Source: Deinococcus fonticola
GTDB lineage: Bacteria > Deinococcota > Deinococci > Deinococcales > Deinococcaceae
Reading direction: 5' to 3'
NCBI RefSeq assembly: GCF_004634215.1
Contig: NZ_SMMH01000011.1
Location: 51,001-115,000, forward strand
Length of the DNA stretch: 64,000 bases
Positions 23,461-32,255 of the stretch are shown here, piece after piece. Position numbers and translations under genes: made by a program. The number at the start of each line of letters is the position of its first letter. Positions within the stretch are counted from its first letter, which is position 1. The notes below the pieces were generated by a model, which was given only the letters and a program-made list of their open reading frames with translations, was not told the DNA's origin and did not search any database.

Positions 23461-23594
23461 ATACGGATTCCGATTGAATCTGGTAGTTTCAGATTCAATC
23501 CGAGCGGATGCGAGTAGGAAAAAATACGGATTCCGCGATATGGATGCACAGGCGGCGCTTTCCCGACTGTGCAGGAATTAAGCGGAATCCGTAT
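23461..23594. repeat. Small palindromic repeat element with 12-base terminal inverted repeats (SNR/MITE-like)
   Basis: 134 bases bounded by ATACGGATTCCG (23461-23472) and its exact inverse CGGAATCCGTAT (23583-23594). A third direct copy lies inside at 23524-23535. Directly after the left end is a perfect 11-base hairpin (GATTGAATCTG 23472-23482, CAGATTCAATC 23490-23500). The element is AT-richer than its surroundings and codes for nothing convincing. It resembles the small non-coding repeats described for Deinococcus radiodurans, but only one unit is visible here. The remaining parts of the 338-base gap (23373-23710) hold the terminator above and the serine-hydrolase promoter. Confidence 0.65.
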
Positions 23595-23698
23595 CAGCCC
23601 GCTTCCTGCGGGAGACGCCCAAGGAGAGGGCGGCGTTAGGGGGCGGGGTGTGGAACGTCCGGCACGGCTGTGGCAAGCGAACCACGCGCCAGAGGCCC

Positions 23699-23704
23699 TA
23701 GAGT
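23699..23704 (+). promoter_or_regulatory. Leaderless-type -10 for the serine hydrolase gene
   Basis: TAGAGT, six bases before ATG 23711. Confidence 0.5.
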
Positions 23705-23710
23705 AGGCGT

Positions 23711-25090
23711 ATGACTTTAATCGAGACGGTGCGCAGCTTTGCGCCTTACCTGGAGTCGTGGGTGGAGTACCAGCGGGACATGGGGCGTATTCCGGGCGTG
23801 CAGGTGGCCATTCGCGTGGGCGATGAACTGGCGGCGTCCTTTGCGCTGGGCCACGCCAACGAACCCAAGGGCGAGAAGCTGACGACGCGGCACCTGTTCC
23901 GCATCGCGTCCCACAGCAAGACGTTCACGGCCACCGCCATCATGCAGCTGGTGGAGGCGGGCAAACTGCGCCTGGACGACACGGCGGGGCAGTACATCCC
24001 CGAGTTGCAGGGATCCGCGGCGCAAGACTACACGGTGCGCGAGTTGCTGGGTCACCAGTCGGGCATCAACCGCGACGGGGCCGACAGCGAGTACTGGCAG
24101 CAGCGCTTCGACTTCCCGGACCGGGCAAAGGTCATCGAGCTGTGCCGTGCCGACGCCGTGTTCGAGCGCAACCACCACTTCAAGTACACCAACATGGGGT
24201 ACTCGCTGCTGGGCCTGATCATCGAGGCGGCCAGCGGGCAAAGCTATGAGGACTACATCGCCGAGCACATCACCGGGCCGCTGGGCGTGAAGAACCTGGG
24301 GCCGGAACTGCCCGCCGAGCGCGAGGGCGAACTGGCGACCGGCCACAGCGCCCTGATGCACGGCCACGACATGCGGCGCACGCTGCCCAGCAGTAATACG
24401 CACGCCATGGCCGCCGCCACCGGGTTTTTCGGCACGGCGGAAGACCTGACCGCTTACTGGGCCCGGCACGCGCTGGGGCAGACCACCCTTATTTCCGACG
24501 CCTCCAAACGCCTGATGCAGCGCAAGGAATCCGAGGTCACGCGCCCCACCCGCCGCTGGTACGGACTGGGCCTGATTATCGATGACCTTGGCGGGCGGCC
24601 CCTGGTGGGCCACTCGGGCGGGTTCCCCGGCCACATCACGCAGTCGTGGCTCGACCCGAAAACAGGCCTCAGCGTGTCCGTCCTGACCAACACCCTGGGC
24701 GGCCCGGCGACCGAGTGGGCGACCAACATCGTCAAACTCATCGATTTCGCGCAGAAGAAACCCGAGAAGCAACGGGCAGATGCGCCGGGCATCGACCCCA
24801 ACACGTTTACCGGGCGGTTCGCCACGTCGTGGGGCGTATACGACATCGTGAACCTGAACGGGCGGCTGGTCGCGCTGTTCCCGCAGGGCGACCCGGCCAT
24901 GACCGCCACCGAACTGACCATCGTGGACGCCGACACCCTGGCCCCCGAACCCGAAGCGGGTTTTGGCTCGGTGGGCGAGCCGTACACCTTCGGGCGCGAC
25001 GAGAAAGGCCAGATCGAGTGGGTGCGCAGCGGCGGCTCCCGCGCCTGGCCGGTCGAGAAATACCGCGAAATGTTGGCCGCGCAGCAGTAA
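23711..25090 (+). CDS. Beta-lactamase-fold serine hydrolase
   Basis: 459 residues, class C beta-lactamase / esterase fold. The three active-site elements are present: SxxK as ASHSK (Ser67, Lys70), YxN as FKYTNMGYSLLGLI, and HSG as PLVGHSGGFPGHI. There is no signal peptide (MTLIETVRSFAPYLESWVEYQRDMG), so it is probably cytosolic and not a resistance beta-lactamase. A C-terminal lipocalin-like extension (about residues 355-459, FTGRFATSWGVYDIVNLNGRLVALFPQG) is common to this subgroup of D-aminopeptidase/esterase-like proteins. Substrate unknown. Confidence 0.9.
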   Translation: MTLIETVRSFAPYLESWVEYQRDMGRIPGVQVAIRVGDELAASFALGHANEPKGEKLTTRHLFRIASHSKTFTATAIMQLVEAGKLRLDDTAGQYIPELQGSAAQDYTVRELLGHQSGINRDGADSEYWQQRFDFPDRAKVIELCRADAVFERNHHFKYTNMGYSLLGLIIEAASGQSYEDYIAEHITGPLGVKNLGPELPAEREGELATGHSALMHGHDMRRTLPSSNTHAMAAATGFFGTAEDLTAYWARHALGQTTLISDASKRLMQRKESEVTRPTRRWYGLGLIIDDLGGRPLVGHSGGFPGHITQSWLDPKTGLSVSVLTNTLGGPATEWATNIVKLIDFAQKKPEKQRADAPGIDPNTFTGRFATSWGVYDIVNLNGRLVALFPQGDPAMTATELTIVDADTLAPEPEAGFGSVGEPYTFGRDEKGQIEWVRSGGSRAWPVEKYREMLAAQQ

Positions 25091-25122
25091 CGCAGCGCAG
25101 CAGGAACACAGGCGCCACAGCT

Positions 25123-25153
25123 AGGGCCTGCCGGGGAGACACCAGCAGGCCCT
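25123..25153 (+). terminator. Hairpin after the serine hydrolase gene
   Basis: AGGGCCTGC (25123-25131) and GCAGGCCCT (25145-25153), a 9-base stem. Only a loose T-rich stretch follows. Confidence 0.45.
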
Positions 25154-25244
25154 TCTGTCATTGGTTTTGTTGCAGAAGAAGCACATCTTTCCGGCCGTTC
25201 TCAGAGACCGCGGGCTCGTTGTCCAGCTTTTCCCCGTTCCCGGC

Positions 25245-27116
25245 TCAGGCGGGGTGCGCGCGGGCCGGGGTGGGCGGTTCGCTGGCGTACCCGCTGGCCT
25301 GCAGGTTGTACAGCGCGGCGTACTTGCCATTCCGGGCCAGCAATTCCGCGTGACTGCCGGACTCGGTGACCACGCCGCCGTCCAGCACGATGATGTAATC
25401 GGCCAGACGCACAGTGCTGAAGCGGTGCGAGATCAGGAAGGTAATGCGTTCCCGCGCCTGTTCACGCAGGGCCTCCATCGTCTCGAATTCGGCGCGGGCA
25501 TCCAACGCCGCCGTGGGTTCGTCGAACACCAGCACCGAGGCGTCCCGGAAGTACAACCTCGCCAGGGCCAGGCGTTGCCACTGCCCGCCCGAGAGTTGCC
25601 GGCCGCCCTGAAAAAGCCGTCCCAGGCGGGTGTCCAGTCCTTCCGGCAGGGTGTCCACGTACCCGGCCCCGGCGCGCTCGATGGCGGTTTCCACGCCGGT
25701 CACGTCTTCAAGGCGTTCCACTTCGGCAATCGCCACGTTGTCCTGCACGGTCATCTGGTACTGCCCGAAATCCTGAAAGATGATGCTCATTTCCCGCTGC
25801 ACGCTGCGCGGCGAGAAGCGCGTGGCATCCAGGCCGTTCAGGAGAATGCGGCCCGAGGTCGGCTCGAACAGGCGCGTCAGCAGCTTCACGATGGTGGTTT
25901 TGCCCGCGCCGTTCTCCCCCACCAGCGCCAGCGCCTGCCCGCGCGTCACCGTGAAATTCACGCCGTTCAGGACATCCCGGTCGGTCAGGGGGTAACGGAA
26001 GCCCACATCCTGAAACTCGATGGTTTCAATGGAACCCGTCCACGTTTCGCCGGCGTCCAGGTCACGGTCCGGCAACTCCAGAAAGCCGAAGAGGTTGCGC
26101 ATGTACAGCAGGTTCTGGTAAATGCCGCTCAGGCCGTTCAGGAACCCCGACACCGTGCCCTGCACCTGCGCGATGCCCAGGATGAACACGCTGAAATCCC
26201 CCACGCTGATCTGGCCCGCCGCCGCCCGGCGCAGAATCAGGGCGCTGGCCAGGCCGATCAGCAGGGCCGACAGCAGCGACGCGCCGAAGCCCCAGACCGC
26301 GCGGCGGCGCACGATATCCTCCAGTTGCTTGCGGAAACCCAGGTAATACTCGCGCCAACGCGAGAGCAGGTACGGCTCGAAACCGAACAGGCGCACTTCC
26401 TTGACCAGCGTGTCTGAGGTCAGCAGGCTGCCCAGGTAGTTCTGCACGCGGGCGTCGTGCGTCTGCCAGCGCAGCATGCGGTAGTTTTCGACGCCGAACC
26501 GGTTGCTGACCCACACGCCCGGCAGGCTGGCCAGCAGCACCAGCGGCAGCACCCAGAAGCCCAGCCGCGCGATCAGGGCGCCCACCGACACCAGCGTCAC
26601 CACCGCGCCGATGAGGCCGATAAGTTGCAGCGCCACGCCCAGCGGGCGCGTGCCCACCTCGCGGTAAGCCTGCTGCAACTTGTCGTAGGTGTCGGCGTTC
26701 TCGAAAGACTCGACGCTCATGCCCGCCGCCTTGTCCAGAATGCGGCGGCTCACGCCGTGCTGCAGGCTGTCGCCCAGCAGTTGCTGCGACGTGCTCTGAA
26801 AGGTGGACAGCAGGCTCCCCAGCACCGTCAGGCCCACCTGAAAGGCCAGCAGCGTCAGGAGGGCCTGGTACGTCACGTTGCCCGGTGTGCCTGCATTCTG
26901 TGCAGCGCGCGCCACCTCGTCCAGCAGCAGTTTTCCCACGTACAGGTTCGCGGCCGGCAGGGCGCTGGACAGCAGGCTGGTGGCCGCGTAGGTCAGGGTG
27001 TGGCGCGGGCTGGCCTGCCACACGATTTTCAAGGTTTCCAGCAAGTCCGCCGGACGCATCTTGATGTCGGGGTCGGCCTTGCGCTGGGGCGGAGCGCGGA
27101 ACTGCTCGGGCCTCAA
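25245..27116 (-). CDS. ABC exporter with fused membrane and ATPase domains
   Basis: 623 residues: a six-helix exporter membrane domain (about 35-335, HTLTYAATSLLSSALPAANLYVGKLLLDEV ... FSVFILGIAQVQGTVSGF) followed by an ATPase domain. Walker A is ALVGENGAGKTTIVKLL, Q-loop IIFQDF, signature LSGGQWQRLALARLY, Walker B VLVFDEPTAALD and switch LISHRFSTVR. It probably works as a homodimer. The substrate cannot be told; the domain subtype is that of lipid/drug/peptide exporters. The 27116 start is a TTG; the ATG at 27059 (MRPADLLETLKIVW) is an alternative with no better ribosome site. It stands alone. Confidence 0.92.
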   Translation of the reverse strand: MRPEQFRAPPQRKADPDIKMRPADLLETLKIVWQASPRHTLTYAATSLLSSALPAANLYVGKLLLDEVARAAQNAGTPGNVTYQALLTLLAFQVGLTVLGSLLSTFQSTSQQLLGDSLQHGVSRRILDKAAGMSVESFENADTYDKLQQAYREVGTRPLGVALQLIGLIGAVVTLVSVGALIARLGFWVLPLVLLASLPGVWVSNRFGVENYRMLRWQTHDARVQNYLGSLLTSDTLVKEVRLFGFEPYLLSRWREYYLGFRKQLEDIVRRRAVWGFGASLLSALLIGLASALILRRAAAGQISVGDFSVFILGIAQVQGTVSGFLNGLSGIYQNLLYMRNLFGFLELPDRDLDAGETWTGSIETIEFQDVGFRYPLTDRDVLNGVNFTVTRGQALALVGENGAGKTTIVKLLTRLFEPTSGRILLNGLDATRFSPRSVQREMSIIFQDFGQYQMTVQDNVAIAEVERLEDVTGVETAIERAGAGYVDTLPEGLDTRLGRLFQGGRQLSGGQWQRLALARLYFRDASVLVFDEPTAALDARAEFETMEALREQARERITFLISHRFSTVRLADYIIVLDGGVVTESGSHAELLARNGKYAALYNLQASGYASEPPTPARAHPA

Positions 27117-27222
27117 GCGCCGCGCCCCCTGAACAGGAACCTGAGTGGAAAAAGAAGGAGGAAAAGCATTTTCCCATTCTGACGCCGGCGCCGCGCCCTC
27201 GCGCCCGCCGGACGATTAGGCG

Positions 27223-27435
27223 TTACCTTACCAAACGGCCAGGCGGCAGCACTGTGCGCCGCCACAGGCGCCATTTCAGGCGGCGCAGCACGGCGCGGCT
27301 GATCCACTCTGCCTGAAGCAGCGCCTGCAACTCGGGCCGCAGCTCCGGCGCACGCTTCTGTGCCACGAGCAGCATGGCCCGCACGGCCTGCCGACGTGCC
27401 TGGAACACGTCCCCTCTCTCGACTATGCCCGACAT
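27223..27435 (-). CDS. Small basic protein of unknown function
   Basis: 70 residues, or about 61 from a GTG at 27408 that is preceded by GAGAGGGG. The sequence VFQARRQAVRAMLLVAQKRAPELRPELQALLQAEWISRAVLRRLKWRLWRR is helical, with acidic and hydrophobic spacing then a strongly basic tail. It does not overlap any other gene and its codon use is like its neighbours. No family recognised. Divergent from cinA. Confidence 0.45.
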   Translation of the reverse strand: MSGIVERGDVFQARRQAVRAMLLVAQKRAPELRPELQALLQAEWISRAVLRRLKWRLWRRTVLPPGRLVR

Positions 27436-27580
27436 GACTGGACTACGCGCTCAGGCGGCGCCGGGTTGCACCTTCCCACTGTGCCCGGAGCCCGCCGCGC
27501 ACGGCTTGAGGCGTCCGGACGGCCTTTAGACTGGGCGAACTGCCGGGCCGATCCCGGTGGCATCTTGTTCCGTTTTCGCT

Positions 27581-27586
27581 TATACT
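27581..27586 (+). promoter_or_regulatory. Probable -10 of the cinA-ligT-recA operon
   Basis: TATACT, 13 bases before ATG 27600, with GAGGTC in between as a short ribosome site. No convincing -35 and no RDRM-like palindrome overlaps it. Confidence 0.5.
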
Positions 27587-27599
27587 TCCAGAGGTCTTT

Positions 27600-28829
27600 A
27601 TGCTTAGAGCAGAAATCGTCAGTGTAGGTACGGAACTGTTGTTCGGTGAAATCACCGACACCAACGCCGCATTCCTCGCTGCTGAACTGGTGGCCCGCGG
27701 CGTCACCCTGAACCGCAAAACCGTGATCGGTGACCACCTGCCCACGCTGACGCAGGTGCTGCAAGACGCCCTGGAGCGCGCCGACCTGATCCTGCTGGGC
27801 GGCGGCCTGGGCCCCACCGACGATGACCTGACCCGCGAAGCCGTGGCCGCCGCGCTGGGTGAAACGCCCAGTGAAGACGCTGAGCTGCTGGCGTGGTTGG
27901 AGGGGCTGTACGCCGCCCGTGGGCGCGACATGCCGCGCAGCAACCGCAAGCAGACGTGGCTGATTCCCAGCGCCCAGGCCCTTGCGAACCCGGTGGGCAC
28001 CGCGCCCGGCTGGTACGTGCAGCCGCGTGGCCCGCGCTACGCCGGCAAGGTCATCGTGGCCCTGCCCGGCCCGCCGCGCGAAATGAAGAAGATGTGGGCC
28101 GAGCAGGTGCTGCCGCGCCTGCCGCTGCCCGACCACGCCATCCTGCACACCACCATTCATACCCAGGGCATCGGCGAAAGCAATCTCGTGGAGGTGCTGG
28201 GCGACCTGACCAGGGGCCAGAACCCGTCCCTCGGCACCTACGCCCGCAAAACCGGCGTGGACGTGCGCGTGTCGGCCAGCGCGCCCACCCACGACGAAGC
28301 GCAGGCCCTGCTCCACCCCGCCCTGAGCCAGGTGCGCGAACGGCTTCAGCGCTGGACGTGGGGCGAGGACGGCGACACGCTGGCCGGGGCCTTGCAGCCC
28401 ACCCTGGGCGACCGAACCCTGGGCGTCATTGAGGCGGGCAGTGCCGGGCACCTCTGCACCCTGCTGGCCGGACAGGCGAACCAGTCCATACTGCACGACG
28501 CCGCCATCACCGAGAACCACGCCCGCCTGATCACGCTGGGCCTGACGCCCGTGACCCTGCGCGACCGGGGCCTGGTGAGCGAACAGGCCGCGCTGGAACT
28601 GGCCGCCGGGGCACGCGAGCACCTGGACGCCGACATCGGCCTGAGCGTCGTCGTGAGCACCACGGGCGACAACGCCGGAACCGCGCACGCCGCCATCGTC
28701 ACCCCCGACACGCACCGCGCCACCACCATCAACTGGCCCGGCCACCCCGACCAGATCAGGGAACGCGCCGCCGTGGCCGCCCTGGCGCTGGCCTACCGCA
28801 CCCTCAGACCCGGGGGGTGGCAAGGATGA
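27600..28829 (+). CDS. cinA: CinA, competence/damage-inducible protein with degenerate C-terminal domain
   Basis: First gene of the recA operon. 409 residues. The N-terminal domain (1-165) is the MoCF/ADP-ribose pyrophosphatase type: EIVSVGTELLFGEITDTNAAFLA, then ILLGGGLGPTDDDLTREAVA and VALPGPPREMKKMW. A KH-like middle part follows (IGESNLVEVL ... GTYARKTGVDVRVSA). The C-terminal domain (about 270-409), which in other bacteria is an NMN amidohydrolase with an ESCTGG active-site loop, here reads LGVIEAGSAGHLCTLLAG, so the usual catalytic motif is missing. It overlaps ligT by four bases (ATGA). Confidence 0.93.
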   Translation: MLRAEIVSVGTELLFGEITDTNAAFLAAELVARGVTLNRKTVIGDHLPTLTQVLQDALERADLILLGGGLGPTDDDLTREAVAAALGETPSEDAELLAWLEGLYAARGRDMPRSNRKQTWLIPSAQALANPVGTAPGWYVQPRGPRYAGKVIVALPGPPREMKKMWAEQVLPRLPLPDHAILHTTIHTQGIGESNLVEVLGDLTRGQNPSLGTYARKTGVDVRVSASAPTHDEAQALLHPALSQVRERLQRWTWGEDGDTLAGALQPTLGDRTLGVIEAGSAGHLCTLLAGQANQSILHDAAITENHARLITLGLTPVTLRDRGLVSEQAALELAAGAREHLDADIGLSVVVSTTGDNAGTAHAAIVTPDTHRATTINWPGHPDQIRERAAVAALALAYRTLRPGGWQG

Positions 28830-29778
28830 CCGGCGGAGTGAAGATCAAGAGAAAAGCAGAGGGCGGCCGGCAGAAAGCGGCCAGCCAGCCAGCCGAGCAG
28901 CCCAGAGGGCAGGCGGCCGAGAAACAGGCCAGCGAGAAAACGGAGCGCCGCACCCCACGTCCGGCTGACCGGAAGGAAAGCGCCAATAAACCAGCCAGTA
29001 AACAGGTCAGCAAACCCGTGAAGAAAAAACCCGCCGGCAGTCAGCGCGACGAGGTGATGGCCTTCATCGACCGGAGCGTGAAGACAAAACCGAAAGGGGA
29101 GAACGCCCGCCCGCCCCACGCGGACGAGGAGCACACGCCCTCCACCTACCGCCTGTTCTTCGCGCTGCGCGTTCCCACCGAAATCGCCAACAGGCTGGCG
29201 GAGATGCAGCGGAAACTGAAAGGCAACTGGCGGGCCGTGAACCCCGGGCAGATGCACATCACCCTGACGTACCTGCCCGCCGTGCCGCCCGAGAAGATAG
29301 AAGACCTCAAGCGCCTCGGCACGCGCCTCATGCAAGACCTGCCGCCCATGAGGGTGAAACTGCGCGGCACCGGGTACTTCCCCAACGAAGGCAGCCCGCG
29401 CGTGTGGTTCGTGAAGGTTGAGGCCGAGGGCCTGGCCGAACTGGCCGAGCAACTCCGCGCCGGCGTGCAGGAACTCGGCGTACAGACCGAAGACCTGCCC
29501 TTCAAGGCCCACGTCACCCTGGCCCGCAAGAAAGGCCCCGCCCCCCGCATTCCGCCCCTGGTACTGGATCACCTGGAATGGACGGCCACGGGCGGAACTC
29601 TGTACCGCAGCATCCTGCGCAAAACAGGCCCCATCTACGAACCGCAAAGCACCTTCCGTTTCCGGGGCGAACCCCCTCTGTCGCCTGCGGCGACATCTCC
29701 CCCCATGAAGGGGGAGAGGAACAAAAACAAAGAAGACGAAACCCAGCCTGAAATGCAGGACACCAAGGAGCAAAGCAC

Positions 29779-29782
<4 letters not shown>
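28826..29782 (+). CDS. ligT: RNA 2',3'-cyclic phosphodiesterase (LigT/ThpR) with long basic extension
   Basis: Second gene of the recA operon. The 2H phosphoesterase core is residues about 108-280: [17 protein letters not shown], first HxTx HITL (144-147), [16 protein letters not shown] and second HxTx HVTL (229-232). It opens RNA 2',3'-cyclic phosphates or joins tRNA halves in vitro. Upstream of the core are about 107 residues rich in Lys, Arg, Ala and Pro, likely disordered and nucleic-acid-binding. Downstream are about 38 extra residues, part of them encoded by a palindromic repeat (29672-29716). The ATG lies inside the cinA stop (ATGA), and the stop overlaps recA the same way. Confidence 0.92.
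29672..29716. repeat. REP-like palindromic unit inside the ligT 3' end
   Basis: Two adjacent hairpins: GTCGCC-tgc-GGCGAC (29680-29694) and CTCCCCC/GGGGGAG around a short loop (29697-29716). They encode ligT residues of about 283-297. Similar double palindromes are dispersed in many bacterial genomes (inference from general form). Confidence 0.5.
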
Positions 29783-30852
<1,070 letters not shown>

Positions 30853-30866
30853 GCGAAGGGAAAGAA

Positions 30867-30905
30867 AAGCGCCCCACCGCCTGGGAAACCGGGGGTGGGG
30901 CGCTT
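30867..30905 (+). terminator. Strong hairpin after recA
   Basis: 12-base perfect stem, AAGCGCCCCACC (30867-30878) with GGTGGGGCGCTT (30894-30905). A short T run is part of the stem only. Confidence 0.7.
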
Positions 30906-30971
30906 CATGTGGGATGCAGGTGACGAGAACTTTCCTCAGCTTCTTGATGGCTTGACCCCTCGACTTCCTTG

Positions 30972-30991
30972 CTCCTGATCCTGATCAGGAG
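30972..30991. promoter_or_regulatory. Near-perfect palindrome upstream of the LysK-type gene
   Basis: CTCCTGATC, two bases, GATCAGGAG. It lies 30 bases before the -10 box at 31021, so an operator is as likely as a terminator. Confidence 0.4.
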
Positions 30992-31020
30992 TGCTTTATC
31001 CTCTTTCCCTCGCCTAGGCC

Positions 31021-31026
31021 TACACT
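31021..31026 (+). promoter_or_regulatory. Leaderless-type -10 for the LysK-type gene
   Basis: TACACT, six bases before ATG 31033. Confidence 0.55.
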
Positions 31027-31032
31027 GCATCC

Positions 31033-32136
31033 ATGTCCACAACTGATTTCCTGCGTGACCTGATTCGTATTCATTCGCTGTCCGGGAAGGAGGGGCCGCT
31101 GGCGCAGCGGGTGCTTCAGGAGTGGCGTTCGCTGGGGTTCAGTGAGGCGTTCACGGACGGCGCGGGGAATGCGCTGGGCGTGGTGCGCGGGCAGGAGCCG
31201 GGGCCGGGGTGGCTGCTGGTCACCCACCTGGATCACGTGCATGAGGGGGACGCCAGCCTGTGGGAGTTTCCGCCGTTTGAGGCAGTGCTGGACGGCGACA
31301 CGGTGCATGGGCGCGGCGCGGTGGACATCAAGGGGCCGCTGGCGGCGCAGACGTACGCGCTGGGGCGCTTGCTGGCGCGTGGCGTGCGGCCCCGCCGGGA
31401 CGTGTGGGTGGCAGCGTTTACCGACGAGGAAATTGGCGGCACAGGCGCGGACTTCTTCGTGAAGAACGCCCCGGCAGAGTTCGGCGGAGTGATCGTGGGC
31501 GAACCGTCGAGCAGTGGGCTGATGCTGGGGCACCGGGGCGTGGCCAGCGTGCGCGTGAAATTCCGGGGCCGGGCGCACCACGCCAGCCTGGCCCTGCAGG
31601 ACGAGAACCCGGTGTTCGCGGCGGCCGAGTTTATCCGGCGCGTACGGGCACACGAGTTCCCCGAGCACCCCATCACGGGCCGCACCACCCTGACGGTCAC
31701 GCAGATGTTCACGGATTCCGGCAGCGAGAACCTCACGCCGAACACCGTAGAGGTCGTCCTGAGCTGGCGCTTCAACGAGGAGGACGACGTGAACCGCCGC
31801 ACGCTGGCCGGGTTGCTGGAAGGCCTGCCCGCCGAGGCCGAGCTGACGCCGCTGTGGAGCCGCTCGAACACGCCGGGCTTTCAGACGCCGCCGACCGATC
31901 CGCTGGCGGGGCTGGTGGAGCGCTACGCGGGCCGCCTGAAAGCGGGCTCGGGCGTGTGGAAATTCGCCACCGACGGGCGCTACACGGCGGCGGCGGGCTG
32001 GCCCACGGTGGGCTGGGGGCCGGGTGACGAAGGGCTGGCCCACACCACCCGCGAGCGCGTGAGCGTGCGCGAACTGGAAGCGTACGCGGACACGCTGGCC
32101 GAACTGCTGGAACGCGAAGTGCCGCCGGAATGCTGA
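31033..32136 (+). CDS. lysK: LysK-type amino-acid-carrier hydrolase (M20 family)
   Basis: 367 residues. In Thermus/Deinococcus, LysK releases lysine (or ornithine) from the carrier protein LysW in the alpha-aminoadipate lysine route. Zinc-site blocks: LLVTHLDHVHEGD, VHGRGAVDIKGPLAAQTYAL, AAFTDEEIGGTGADFF (catalytic Glu), VGEPSSSGLMLGHRGVASVRVKF and the C-terminal WGPGDEGLAHTTRERVSVREL. The distances and the GHRG block fit the LysK/ArgE/DapE branch. The gene name is inferred from these motifs and from lineage; LysW or other lys genes are not in this window. Leaderless-type start. Confidence 0.78.
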   Translation: MSTTDFLRDLIRIHSLSGKEGPLAQRVLQEWRSLGFSEAFTDGAGNALGVVRGQEPGPGWLLVTHLDHVHEGDASLWEFPPFEAVLDGDTVHGRGAVDIKGPLAAQTYALGRLLARGVRPRRDVWVAAFTDEEIGGTGADFFVKNAPAEFGGVIVGEPSSSGLMLGHRGVASVRVKFRGRAHHASLALQDENPVFAAAEFIRRVRAHEFPEHPITGRTTLTVTQMFTDSGSENLTPNTVEVVLSWRFNEEDDVNRRTLAGLLEGLPAEAELTPLWSRSNTPGFQTPPTDPLAGLVERYAGRLKAGSGVWKFATDGRYTAAAGWPTVGWGPGDEGLAHTTRERVSVRELEAYADTLAELLEREVPPEC

Positions 32137-32242
32137 AGGTGGTGCCGGGGCCCACCGATTCCAGTGACCCTGCTGTGGCCTGGACTGGGTGCAGTGTTCC
32201 CGGCCATCCGTCAAATTGGGAAGAATTTTACATTTGCACTGT

Positions 32243-32248
32243 TACGCT
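32243..32248 (+). promoter_or_regulatory. Leaderless-type -10 for the 32256 gene
   Basis: TACGCT, seven bases before ATG 32256. It supports this internal ATG as the start. Confidence 0.45.
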
Positions 32249-32255
32249 TGGGCTG

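Noticed and set aside
23373..23710. Insertion sequence or transposase remnant in the gap
   Set aside because: There is no coding sequence; only the small palindromic element and a terminator were found.
27540..27600. RDRM at the cinA promoter
   Set aside because: No 17-base window reaches a convincing match to the consensus; reported only as an absence.
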